Positions 33,400-41,171 of a stretch of 57,573 nt of DNA are shown here, piece after piece (the first letter of the stretch is position 1; each line of letters begins with the position of its first letter). Under the pieces are notes generated by a model that saw only the letters and a program-made list of their open reading frames with translations, did no database searches and was not told where the DNA came from. The translations under genes were made by a program, and so were the position numbers. Origin of the DNA: Coprothermobacterota bacterium (lineage in GTDB: Bacteria; Caldisericota; JANLFM01); assembly GCA_026389455.1 (NCBI GenBank), contig JAPLHV010000180.1, positions 1-57,573 on the forward strand, read 5' to 3'.

Positions 33400-35246
33400 G
33401 CCCAGAAGAGGCCATTCAGCAACCCCCACCTCAAGCTATCGCTGCCTTGATTGCAGACCGGCTTGTCGACGTAGATCAAGCGCTGGGGAAAAGCAACATC
33501 ACTTGGGTGACTGCGGACACCCCGGCGGGGTTGGAAGTCCTCCGCCACTCCACCTCCCATCTGATGGCGCAGGCTGTTCTTGATTTGTACCCGAAGGCCA
33601 AGCTGGCCATCGGACCGGCCATCGCCGATGGATTCTACTACGATTTTGATCTGCCGCGGCCGCTCTCCGCTGAAGACCTCCCGCGGATCGAAGAGCGCAT
33701 GCGCCAGTTGGCCGAGGAGAACAGCCCTTTCGAACGTCGGGAGCTCTCGCGTGAGGATGCCCTGGTCTGGTTTGCCGACCACAATCAGGACTACAAGGTG
33801 GAGTTGATCAACAATCTGTCGTTGGACGAATTGATCAGCCTCTACCAGAACGGCTCTTTCGTCGATCTCTGCCGGGGGCCTCATGCTCCCTCCACCGGTT
33901 CCTTGAAGCATTTCAAGTTGCTTTCCGTGGCCGGCGCCTATTGGCGGGGAGACGAGCATAAGGCGATGTTGCAACGCATCTATGGCACGGCCTTCGCCAG
34001 CGAGGAAGCCCTCAAGGAGCATCTTTGGAAACTGGAGGAGGCGGCCAAGCGCGACCATCGTCGGCTGGGCAAAGAGATGGACATCTTCTCTACCCACCCG
34101 GCCATCGGAGCCGGCCTGATCCTCTGGCACCCGGCCGGCTCGATCGTCCGCCACGAGATCGAGAACTTCTGGACCGAACAGCACCTCAAGCGTGGCTATC
34201 AGTTGGTTTATACTCCGCACATCGCTTCTGAAGAGATATATAAGGTCTCTGGTCACCTGGAGGCCTACGGCGAGATGATGTACGCCCCGATGGACATTGA
34301 CAGCCAGCCTTACCGGGTAAAGCCGATGAACTGCCCCGCGCACATCTGCATCTTCCAGAGCGCTACGCGCAGCTACCGCGATTTGCCGATCCGCTATGCC
34401 GAGCTGGGGACAGTCTACCGTTACGAGCGCTCCGGCGTCCTGCATGGGCTGTTGCGGGTGCGCGGCTTCACTCAGGACGATGCTCATGTCTTTTGCCGCC
34501 CGGAGCAGTTGAAGGATGAGGTCCATCAGGTTCTTGACCTCACCGAGTTCATGATGAAGACCTTTGGTTACCGCTATCAGGCTTTCCTCGCCACTCGCCC
34601 GGCGAGGTCCATCGGTTCGCAAGAGGAGTGGACCTTCGCCACCGATACTCTGCGGCAAGCCTTGCAGGAACGGGGAATGGACTACCAGCTAGACGAGGGT
34701 GGCGGCGCTTTCTATGCGCCGAAGATCGACATCAAGTTGTGGGACGCCCTAGGCCGCAGTTGGCAAGGCCCCACCTGCCAGGTCGACTTGAACCTGCCGG
34801 TTCGTTTCTCTATCGCCTACATGGGCGAGGACGGTCGCGAGCATCGCTGCGTGATGATCCACCGTACCGTGCTGGGAAGCATGGAGCGTTTCATCGGCGG
34901 CTTGCTGGAGCACTATGGCGGCAATTTCCCCCTTTGGCTGGCTCCCCGTCAGGCGGTGGTAATCCCCATCACCAGCCGCCACCAGCCCTACGCTCAACAT
35001 GTAGCCGACGCCTTGCGCGAGGTCGGGATGCGGGTGGAGGTCGACGCCCGTTCCGAGAAGATGAACGCCAAGATCCGCGACGCAGAGATGCAACGGATTC
35101 CCTTCGCCTTGATCGTGGGCGACCGGGAAGCTGAAGCGGAAGCGGTCTCGGTGCGCCGCAAGGGGAAAGGCGACCTGGGTTCCCAACCGCTCGCCAGCTT
35201 GGTTGCGGCGATGCGCGAGGAAGTTGCCGGCCGCAGCCTGGGCTAA
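33396..35246 (+). CDS. thrS: threonyl-tRNA synthetase
   Basis: A 616-aa class II threonyl-tRNA synthetase. An editing domain with HSTSHLMAQ and CRGPH is followed by the catalytic core with KPMNCPAH, RYERSGVLHGLLRVRGFTQDD and a C-terminal HRTVLGSMERF motif; conserved Cys and His residues form the zinc site. The anticodon-binding domain covers the last 110 residues. The N-terminal TGS domain is shortened: only about its last 40 residues remain before HSTSHL. AAGGAGG ahead of ATG 33396 argues that this start is real. A 4-base overlap with the membrane protein gene suggests coupling. Confidence 0.96.
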   Translation: MSPEEAIQQPPPQAIAALIADRLVDVDQALGKSNITWVTADTPAGLEVLRHSTSHLMAQAVLDLYPKAKLAIGPAIADGFYYDFDLPRPLSAEDLPRIEERMRQLAEENSPFERRELSREDALVWFADHNQDYKVELINNLSLDELISLYQNGSFVDLCRGPHAPSTGSLKHFKLLSVAGAYWRGDEHKAMLQRIYGTAFASEEALKEHLWKLEEAAKRDHRRLGKEMDIFSTHPAIGAGLILWHPAGSIVRHEIENFWTEQHLKRGYQLVYTPHIASEEIYKVSGHLEAYGEMMYAPMDIDSQPYRVKPMNCPAHICIFQSATRSYRDLPIRYAELGTVYRYERSGVLHGLLRVRGFTQDDAHVFCRPEQLKDEVHQVLDLTEFMMKTFGYRYQAFLATRPARSIGSQEEWTFATDTLRQALQERGMDYQLDEGGGAFYAPKIDIKLWDALGRSWQGPTCQVDLNLPVRFSIAYMGEDGREHRCVMIHRTVLGSMERFIGGLLEHYGGNFPLWLAPRQAVVIPITSRHQPYAQHVADALREVGMRVEVDARSEKMNAKIRDAEMQRIPFALIVGDREAEAEAVSVRRKGKGDLGSQPLASLVAAMREEVAGRSLG

Positions 35247-35252
35247 AAGAGC

Positions 35253-35360
35253 AGTGGTTTAGTGGTTAAGTGGGTCAGTAGGTCAGTGGATAAGTAAATA
35301 AGCTGATCAATGAGAATTACTCGACCACTTAACCACTGAATTACTCAACTACTTAATTAC
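35253..35360. repeat. inverted repeat made of degenerate 8-bp units
   Basis: Six 8-base units of type AGTGGNTN (35253-35300) face a complementary run of similar units (about 35317-35360). The inner arms AGTGGTTAAGTGG (35261-35273) and CCACTTAACCACT (35325-35337) match perfectly. It lies right after thrS and could fold as a long hairpin; it looks like a dispersed element rather than a gene part. Confidence 0.8.
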
Positions 35361-35386
35361 ATCTGTACATTGGTGGGATCGGTTGG

Positions 35387-35416
35387 TTGACGGGATCGAG
35401 GCTTTCTGCTTATGAT
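35387..35416 (+). promoter_or_regulatory. promoter of the infC operon
   Basis: TTGACG (35387-35392), 18-base spacer, TATGAT (35411-35416). The transcript would have a leader of about 195 bases before infC. Confidence 0.65.
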
Positions 35417-35531
35417 TAAGGAGCGCTGGTGGGTTGCACCACGAGCTGAAGAAGAGGCCGCCGGCTTCTCACCCTGTAGCGCCTGAGGGCTGCTCTCCGG
35501 GTTCAAGCAACATAATGTGCGTGATGGCATG

Positions 35532-35561
35532 AGGCGGCGCCGAAATAGGTGGCCGCCTTTT
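35532..35561 (+). terminator. attenuator-like hairpin in the infC leader
   Basis: AGGCGGC pairs with GCCGCCT and TTTT follows, 55 bases upstream of infC. A GCCGCC block upstream (35457-35462) could pair with the same GGCGGC and block the terminator, as in an attenuation switch. The mechanism is not proven by sequence. Confidence 0.65.
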
Positions 35562-35616
35562 CTGCTGGAAAGGAGTGTAAAGCTGACATTGAGAATAGAT
35601 CAGGAGGTAACGTCCC

Positions 35617-36201
35617 ATCAGTAAGGACTTGCGCGTAAATGAGCAGATCAGGGCCCGGGAGGTACGATTGATCGGTGCTGACGGGGCACAGCTAGGGATT
35701 TTGTCGATCTACGAGGCACTTCGCAAAGCGGAAGAGCTGAACCTGGATCTGGTGGAGGTGTCCTCTGCCTCCCGACCACCGGTCTGCCGGCTGATGAACT
35801 TCGGAAAGTTCAAGTTCGAAAAAGCCAAGAAAGATCGTGAGGCGCGTAAGAACCAGAAAGGGGATATCAAGGAGATCAAGATCTCTCGTGCCGGCATCAG
35901 CGAGCACGACCTGCAGACAAAGATCAACCACTTGATCGACTTCCTTGAACACGGGGACAAGGCTAAGGTAATCGTGGAGTTTCGCGGGCGGGAACAACTT
36001 CATCGCAACAAGGGATTCGATATCCTGAACAATATGACCGAGCGACTGGCCGATATAGCCGTCGTCGAACGCAAGCCCCTCTTGGAGGGACGGAGGATCA
36101 TTATGATCCTGGCCTCCAAGAAAGTGGACAAACCGGCAGAACGGAGAGAAGCAAGTGGCAAGAAAGGCGAAGACCTGCAAGACAGCAGCCAAGCGGTTTA
36201 G
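35617..36201 (+). CDS. infC: translation initiation factor IF-3, AUC start
   Basis: A 194-aa IF-3, which prevents early subunit joining and checks start codons. N-domain SKDLRVNEQIRAREVRLIGADG, the linker region VSSASRPPVCRLMNFGKFKFEKAKK and C-domain HRNKGFDIL are clear. I place the start at ATC 35617: a strong AGGAGGTAA (35602-35610) ends 6 bases upstream, and the family's usual ISKDLRVNE start follows. The TTG at 35629 would remove conserved residues and is poorly spaced. A rare start codon is typical for infC and lets IF-3 repress its own translation. The end overlaps rpmI by 47 bases. Confidence 0.93.
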   Translation: MSKDLRVNEQIRAREVRLIGADGAQLGILSIYEALRKAEELNLDLVEVSSASRPPVCRLMNFGKFKFEKAKKDREARKNQKGDIKEIKISRAGISEHDLQTKINHLIDFLEHGDKAKVIVEFRGREQLHRNKGFDILNNMTERLADIAVVERKPLLEGRRIIMILASKKVDKPAERREASGKKGEDLQDSSQAV

Positions 36202-36361
36202 AGTAACCGGAACAGGCAAGATCATGCGTGGCCATGTCGGGCACTCGCACTTATTATCCAAGAAATCCAGCGCCCGAAAGCGGCGCTTGACCACGCAAGT
36301 CTGCGTCGATAAGGTCGATTTTCCGCGCATCCGCGCGCTACTGTCTAAATCGGGCAGGTGA
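36155..36361 (+). CDS. rpmI: 50S ribosomal protein L35
   Basis: A 68-aa L35, basic, with [33 protein letters not shown]. The family usually has KTHKGAAKRF, so His and Gly are replaced by Cys and Thr. GTG 36155 is the only good start; it lies 47 bases inside infC in a different frame, an unusually long overlap. GGAGAGAAG precedes it. Confidence 0.94.
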   Translation: MARKAKTCKTAAKRFRVTGTGKIMRGHVGHSHLLSKKSSARKRRLTTQVCVDKVDFPRIRALLSKSGR

Positions 36362-36374
36362 GGAGTTATTTGAG

Positions 36375-36740
36375 ATGAGCCGTATCAAAGGCGGGGTGGT
36401 ATCCCATCGCCGCCATAAAAAGATCCTGAAGCAAGCCAAGGGAACTTGGGGTTCCAGCCACGTGCGTATCCGCGTGGCCAAGCAGACTGTCATGAAAGGC
36501 CTGCAACATGCCTACGAGGGCCGCCGCCTGCGCAAGCGGGACTTTCGCAGCCTCTGGATCCAGCGTATCAACGCTGCCGCCCGGATTCAGGGCCTTCCCT
36601 ACAACAAACTGATCGCCGGCCTGAAAGTGGCGGGCGTGGTGATCGACCGGAAGATGCTGGCCGAGATCGCCGTCAACGATCCAGCCGTCTTCGGGCAGCT
36701 AGCCGAGATCGCCAAGGCCACTATCAGCAAGCCCAGCTAA
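36375..36740 (+). CDS. rplT: 50S ribosomal protein L20
   Basis: A 121-aa L20 ([29 protein letters not shown]...), of usual length. L20 binds 23S rRNA during early assembly, and in several bacteria it also represses its own operon by binding a leader. GAGG precedes ATG 36375. pheS starts almost directly after its stop. Confidence 0.96.
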   Translation: MSRIKGGVVSHRRHKKILKQAKGTWGSSHVRIRVAKQTVMKGLQHAYEGRRLRKRDFRSLWIQRINAAARIQGLPYNKLIAGLKVAGVVIDRKMLAEIAVNDPAVFGQLAEIAKATISKPS

Positions 36741-36742
36741 CC

Positions 36743-37870
36743 TTGTCTAAACACCCTGCCGGGGGCTATCTTGCTGCCGGGGGCTATCTTGCTGCCGGGG
36801 GCTATCTTGCTGCCGGGGGCTATCACCCTGCCGGCCAAAAAGAGCTCCACTCGGATTGGGCTATTATCGCCCAGGATCAGCTTGCGGAGGAATGCCGGAA
36901 GACCGAAAGCCTTAGCCAGTTGGAGGAGCTTCGTGTGCGCACCCTGGGCAAGAAAGGACAGCTCACGGCTCTCCTGCGCAGATTGGGAGATTTACCTTCC
37001 GAGCAGCGCAGGGACGCCGGCGCCCGCTTGAACCATCTCAAGCAATCGCTGGAGGCGATCCTGGCAGCGCGGGCCGAAGTTCTTGAGGAAGCAGCCATCA
37101 GTCGCCGCCTCCTGGCGGAGCGGGTAGACGTCACCCTTCCCGGCTTCCAGGTGCGCGTCGGACACCGCCATCCGTTGTGCCGCACCCTGGAAGGGATCGA
37201 GGATATCTTCCTCTCCCTCGGTTTCGACATCGTCGAAGGCCCGGAGGTGGAGTGGGACAGCAACAATTTCGAGGCATTGAACATGCCTGCTGAACACCCC
37301 GCCCGCGATATGTGGGACACCTACTACATCACCGAGCGGATGCTCTTGCGCACCCACACTTCCCCGGTCCAGATCCGCACGATGAAAACGAGAAAGCCGC
37401 CAATCCGGGTCATTGCTCCCGGTATCACCTACCGCCACGAGGCCATTGACGCCACCCACATGGATATCTTCTACCAAGTTGAGGGGCTGGTGGTGGACAG
37501 GGGGATCTCCTTCGCCAATCTCAAGGGAGTCCTCAGCCTTTTCGTGGCCGAGGCCTTCGGGCCGGAGCGGATCACCAAGTTCGTCCCCAGTTATTTCCCT
37601 TTCACCGAGCCCTCAGCCGAGATGATGGTCTCCTGCGGACTGTGCGGCGGGGAGGGTTGTTCCGGCTGCGGCCATTCCGGTTGGTTGGAGATCATGGGCT
37701 GTGGCCAAGTGCATCCCCAAGTGCTGCGCAACTGCGGCATCGACCCGGAAGACTTCACCGGTTTTGCTTTCGGCATGGGGGTGGAACGGATTGCCATGTT
37801 ACGCTTCAACATCCCCGAGATCCGCCTCTTCCTGGAGAACGATAGCCAGTTCCTGAAGCAATTTCCATGA
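36743..37870 (+). CDS. pheS: phenylalanyl-tRNA synthetase alpha chain with repeat-derived N-terminus
   Basis: A 375-aa PheS. The core has LEELRVRTLGKKGQLT, EGPEVEWDSNNFEALNMPAEHPARDMWDT, the four-Cys loop CGLCGGEGCSGC and the C-terminal FGMGVERIAMLRF motif. The N-terminus is abnormal: from TTG 36743 the first 30 residues come from a tandem 18-bp repeat (four units encoding AGGYLA). No other ATG, GTG or TTG lies between the repeat and the conserved part, so the repeat is either translated or a rare start is used. No ribosome site is seen before TTG. It overlaps pheT's ATG by 4 bases. Confidence 0.93.
   Translation: MSKHPAGGYLAAGGYLAAGGYLAAGGYHPAGQKELHSDWAIIAQDQLAEECRKTESLSQLEELRVRTLGKKGQLTALLRRLGDLPSEQRRDAGARLNHLKQSLEAILAARAEVLEEAAISRRLLAERVDVTLPGFQVRVGHRHPLCRTLEGIEDIFLSLGFDIVEGPEVEWDSNNFEALNMPAEHPARDMWDTYYITERMLLRTHTSPVQIRTMKTRKPPIRVIAPGITYRHEAIDATHMDIFYQVEGLVVDRGISFANLKGVLSLFVAEAFGPERITKFVPSYFPFTEPSAEMMVSCGLCGGEGCSGCGHSGWLEIMGCGQVHPQVLRNCGIDPEDFTGFAFGMGVERIAMLRFNIPEIRLFLENDSQFLKQFP
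36756..36824 (+). repeat. tandem 18-bp repeat in the pheS start region
   Basis: Four copies of CTGCCGGGGGCTATC(TTG) at an exact 18-base period (starts 36756, 36774, 36792, 36810), flanked by ACCCTGCCGG at the right edge. 18 is a multiple of three, so the frame stays open. Same family as the repeats in mpg. Confidence 0.95.
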
Positions 37871-40302
37871 AGATCCCCTATTCCTGGTTGGAAGAGATCA
37901 ACGGGCGCCTGCCGTCGCCCGGCGAGCTGGCCGACCTCCTGCTGAGCGCCGGACTGGAGGTGGAAGAGACGCTACCGTTGGCTTGTCCCTTCAGCAAGGT
38001 AGTGACAGCTCGCATCATTGCCATGGAGACCATCCCTGGTGATCTGCATAATCTTCTCGTGCGCGTCGAGGCAGGTTCCCTGGGCAACTTTCAAGTCGTT
38101 AGCGGGGCGCCCAATCTGGCTGTCGGCCTGGTGGCGCCGTTGGCTCTACCCGGATCGATTCTACCGGGCTTGGTTATTGAGCGCCGAACCTTCAACGGTC
38201 TGGAATCCGAGGGGATGCTCTGCTCGCGAGCCGAGTTGGGGCTCGAGAAGGAGCTTCTCCCCCTGGGCGAGGAAGGGGTCGCTGTTCTGCCCGAGGAGAG
38301 CCCGCTCGGCGCTGACCTGGGTGGGCTGCTGACACTCCCCGATACCCTCTTCACCATTAAAGTCACCGCTAACCGCCCGGACTGGAACTCAGTCCTTGGC
38401 ATCGCCCGGGAGATCGCCGTCTTCACCGGTGAGCCTCTACGACCCCTGCTTGAGTTCCACGGGCGCGAGGATCCCACACCTGCTTCCACCCTAGTGGCAG
38501 TCGAAGTGGAGGATCCACTCCTCTGCCTTCGCTACTTGGCCACCGTGATCTGCGATACTCGGATTCAGCCTTCTCCCTTATGGATGGCCGGCCGTCTGTG
38601 GAAGAGCGGGATGCGCCCCATCTCCAATGTCGTCGATGCCACCAACTACGTCATGCTGGAGGTCGGCCAACCGCTTCACGCTTTTGACCTGGACCAGGTA
38701 ACCGAGCGGCGCATCGTTGTCCGCCGAGCCCGGCCAGAGGAGACTCTGGTGACCTTGGACGGAGCCAACCGAACCCTGGCCGGCAGCGTTCTCTTGATCG
38801 CCGATCCGCAGAAACCTCTAGGCATCGCCGGGGTGATGGGCGGATTGAACAGCGAGATGACCTCGGCCACGCGGAATCTGGTCCTGGAATCCGCCTTTTT
38901 TCAAAATGCCTCCATTCGTCGCACCAGCCGCTTGTTGGGCCTTAAGACAGAGGCCTCTGAGCGTTTTGTGCGGGGCGTTAGCCATCATAGTGTGGAGGAA
39001 GGCTCTCGCCGGGCCACTGCCATGCTCTCCACCCTAGCCGGCGGCCGAGTTCCGGCCGGCCGCGTGGACTGCGGCCAACCGCCGCCGCCCAAGCGCCTGC
39101 GACTTCGTCCTGAGCGGACCAACCAGGTCTTGGCCACCGACCTCTCCCGCGAGGAGATCTACACCAGTCTGGACCGTTTAGGTTTTTCCCCGACTGGTGC
39201 GACCGTCTTTGAAGTCGAGTCGCCCCCTTGGCGGCAAGATCTCCATGAGGAAGTCGATCTGATCGAGGACATCGCTCGCCTCATCGGCTATGACCGGGTG
39301 CCTCGTCGTATGCCGGCCGGTCCGCTGCGGCGCGGTCAAGAGCCCCCCTGGCGACGCAAATGGCCGGAATGGCGTTCCTTTCTACTGGGGCAGGGGCTGA
39401 CTGAAGTGGTCACCGCTCCCTTGGTTCCACCAGAGTGGAATACCTTCACCTTCCTCAAGGTTGATCAGCCCTTGGCTTCAACGATTGATGCTCGCGGGCA
39501 GGCACTCGCGGACAGGCCCTCAATGGTCTTGCGCAACCCCATTTCTCCTGAGCGATCTGCCCTGCGGCTAAGTCTCCTGCCCTCTCTTCTGCAGGTAGTG
39601 GCCACCAACCAACATCGTGGCCACCCTCTCTTCGGTTGCGTGGAGTTGGGGAAAGCCTACCGATGGCGAGGGGAGGAGGAACTGCCCGATGAGCCGCGCT
39701 TGCTTGCCCTGGCTGTAGCCGTGCGGACAGAGGCGGATTGGCAGGGGGGAATTCGGGAGATGAGCTTTTTCCGATTGAAGGGTTGGTTGGAGACGCTCTT
39801 TAACGAGGAGCTGCGTTTTCAAACGATACCGTACGAACATGCCTTACACCCCGGCCGCAGCGCTGCCCTCTTTCACAAAGACCGTCTAGTAGGCGTTTTT
39901 GGCGAGGTTGGTCCCGCCCTGGGCAAGCGCTTCGCGTTGAAGGAGGGAGTCTTGCTGGCTGAGATCGCCATTGAATCATTCCTCGCTCAAGCTATGCCTC
40001 TTTTCCAATCTTTTTCACGCTTTCCCGCCGCCGATCGTGACATAGCCCTGGTGGTCTCTACCGATACTCCCTACAGCCAATGGGAACAGGTCATACGGGA
40101 GGCAGGGGGGCCGCTTCTCGAAGAGGTTGCCTTCTTCGACCGCTACCAGGGCGAGAACATTCCTCCTGGCACGATAAGCCTGGCTTTCTCTTTACGATTC
40201 CGGAACAGCGAGCGGACCCTCGCCGAGGCGGAAATCAACCGGGCGATGGTCTCCATTGAATGCTCCCTGGCGGATCTGGGAGCGGTCCTGCGCAGCCGTT
40301 GA
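37867..40302 (+). CDS. pheT: phenylalanyl-tRNA synthetase beta chain
   Basis: An 811-aa PheT of usual length. An N-terminal tRNA-binding OB domain (about 40-150, [14 protein letters not shown]...VSGAPNL), B3/B4 editing region (about 215-390), B5 domain and a catalytic-like module follow, with the ferredoxin-fold anticodon-binding domain at the C-terminus ([15 protein letters not shown]...). It overlaps pheS by 4 bases. Its TGA overlaps the TTG from which the damaged mpg gene would start. Confidence 0.96.
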   Translation: MKIPYSWLEEINGRLPSPGELADLLLSAGLEVEETLPLACPFSKVVTARIIAMETIPGDLHNLLVRVEAGSLGNFQVVSGAPNLAVGLVAPLALPGSILPGLVIERRTFNGLESEGMLCSRAELGLEKELLPLGEEGVAVLPEESPLGADLGGLLTLPDTLFTIKVTANRPDWNSVLGIAREIAVFTGEPLRPLLEFHGREDPTPASTLVAVEVEDPLLCLRYLATVICDTRIQPSPLWMAGRLWKSGMRPISNVVDATNYVMLEVGQPLHAFDLDQVTERRIVVRRARPEETLVTLDGANRTLAGSVLLIADPQKPLGIAGVMGGLNSEMTSATRNLVLESAFFQNASIRRTSRLLGLKTEASERFVRGVSHHSVEEGSRRATAMLSTLAGGRVPAGRVDCGQPPPPKRLRLRPERTNQVLATDLSREEIYTSLDRLGFSPTGATVFEVESPPWRQDLHEEVDLIEDIARLIGYDRVPRRMPAGPLRRGQEPPWRRKWPEWRSFLLGQGLTEVVTAPLVPPEWNTFTFLKVDQPLASTIDARGQALADRPSMVLRNPISPERSALRLSLLPSLLQVVATNQHRGHPLFGCVELGKAYRWRGEEELPDEPRLLALAVAVRTEADWQGGIREMSFFRLKGWLETLFNEELRFQTIPYEHALHPGRSAALFHKDRLVGVFGEVGPALGKRFALKEGVLLAEIAIESFLAQAMPLFQSFSRFPAADRDIALVVSTDTPYSQWEQVIREAGGPLLEEVAFFDRYQGENIPPGTISLAFSLRFRNSERTLAEAEINRAMVSIECSLADLGAVLRSR

Positions 40303-40358
40303 GGGAGGTTCCCGAGACCTTCTTAAATGGCGACACGCTGACCGTGGCACTAGAAGAC

Positions 40359-40421
40359 ATGCTGCCGCAGGCTGGGTACATGCTGCCGCAGGCTGGGTAC
40401 ATGCTGCCGCAGGCTGGGTAC
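40359..40421 (+). repeat. tandem 21-bp repeat, CCGCAGG variant
   Basis: Three perfect copies of a 21-base unit (ATGCTGCCGCAGGCTGGGTA plus C), in frame, encoding MLPQAGY three times inside mpg. Confidence 0.95.
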
Positions 40422-40458
40422 AACGGCGCACTGCTCTTTCATCAAAGCGCAGAACTCC

Positions 40459-40578
40459 CTGCCGGGGGCTATCGAGCTGCCGGGGGCTATCGAGCTGCCG
40501 GGGGCTATCGAGCTGCCGGGGGCTATCGAGCTGCCGGGGGCTATCGAGCTGCCGGGGGCTGTCTAGCTGCCGGGGGGT
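40459..40578 (+). repeat. tandem 18-bp repeat, CCGGGGG type
   Basis: Seven copies of CTGCCGGGGGCT with ATCGAG or GTCTAG spacers, exact 18-base period, preceded by AGAACTCC. They encode RAAGGY-type hexapeptides inside mpg, just before the conserved [10 protein letters not shown]. Confidence 0.95.
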
Positions 40579-40655
40579 TCATCGTCGAGACAGAAGCCTA
40601 CCTTGGATCTGACGACCGAGCCAGCCACGCCTCGCACGGACGTACCCGCCGTAAT

Positions 40656-40682
40656 GAGACAGCCCCCGGCAGGGAGTTCTCA
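40656..40682 (-). repeat. short repeat inside mpg, reverse orientation
   Basis: GAGACAGCCCCCGGCAGGGA and following bases to 40682 (27 in all), inserted between the RTRRN and MFGPPG codons. Confidence 0.85.
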
Positions 40683-40715
40683 ATGTTTGGGCCGCCCGGA
40701 TTTGCCTATATCTAT

Positions 40716-40738
40716 CCACCCTGCCGGGGGCTGTCTAG
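40716..40738 (+). repeat. 23-bp frame-breaking repeat insertion in mpg
   Basis: CCACCCTGCCGGGGGCTGTC then TAG. Deleting exactly these 23 bases restores the mpg frame across AYIY-LIYGMYN. Confidence 0.9.
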
Positions 40739-40834
40739 TTGATCTATGGGATGTACAATTGCCTTAACGTGGTCACTGAACCGGAAGGCTATCCCGCAGC
40801 GGTGCTGATTAGAGCTCTGGAGCCCTGTATAGGC

Positions 40835-40876
40835 CAGAACTCCCTGCCGAGGGCTGACAAGCTGCCAGGGGCTACT
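40835..40876 (+). repeat. two-unit repeat inside mpg
   Basis: CAGAACTCCCTGCCGAGGGCT, then GACAA and GCTGCCAGGGGCTA: a slightly degenerate pair in frame. The intact version of this same block is at 46256-46300. Confidence 0.85.
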
Positions 40877-41082
40877 GTGATGCGCCGTCGAAGGCCACGG
40901 GCAAGGCGGGAGGTTGAAGTAGCCAACGGTCCCGGCAAAATCTGCCAGGCGTTGGGGGTGGAACGAGGGATGAACGGATGGAACTTGCGCACAAGCGCTT
41001 TGCGCCTTGCCCCAGGGCGCGAAGCAGGGGAGATCGGGGCCGGACCACGGATCGGCGTCGACTATGCCGGGCCGTGGACTGG

Positions 41083-41104
41083 ACACCCTGCCGGGGGCTA
41101 TCAT
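41083..41104 (+). repeat. short repeat inside mpg
   Basis: ACACCCTGCCGGGGGCTATC, in frame, encoding HPAGGYH between GVDYAGPWTG and AWRFYE. Confidence 0.85.
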
Positions 41105-41134
41105 GCCTGGCGCTTCTATGAACTTGGTAACAGA

Positions 41135-41153
41135 ACAGCCCCCGGCAGGGTGT
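41135..41153 (-). repeat. short repeat at the 3' end of mpg
   Basis: Reverse orientation (ACAGCCCCCGGCAGGGTGT), replacing the last residues after GNR and ending at the TGA. Confidence 0.85.
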
Positions 41154-41171
41154 GACTTTCAAGGTGAGATC

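Larger units (their letters stand above)
40299..41155 (+). pseudogene. mpg: 3-methyladenine DNA glycosylase gene split by short-repeat insertions
   Basis: The AAG/MPG family is recognisable in pieces: [106 protein letters not shown] and GPRIGVDYAG, WRFYELGNR. This enzyme excises alkylated bases. Seven short-repeat blocks interrupt it. One 23-bp block (40716-40738) shifts the frame and brings a stop; removing it joins AYIY to LIYGMYN exactly. The others keep the frame but add peptides, including at the substrate-binding core. It starts at TTG 40299, overlapping pheT. I expect no activity unless read differently. Confidence 0.85.

Noticed and set aside
35431..35446. T-box-like GGGTTGCACCACGAG in the infC leader
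   Set aside because: It differs from the T-box core at two key places and no Stem I or specifier loop can be recognised, so I call only a hairpin leader.
36771..37031. Overlapping ORF with LPGAIL repeats before pheS
   Set aside because: It is another frame of the 18-bp repeat array running into pheS; the PheS frame alone continues into conserved sequence.
40459..40578. Regularly spaced repeats as a possible CRISPR array
   Set aside because: The repeats are head to tail at an 18-bp period with no unique spacers, and similar units lie inside genes; no cas gene is near.
41007..41171. N-terminal extension of MutS2
   Set aside because: It translates the mpg remnant and repeats in a wrong frame; ATG 41172 has a ribosome site and matches the family start.
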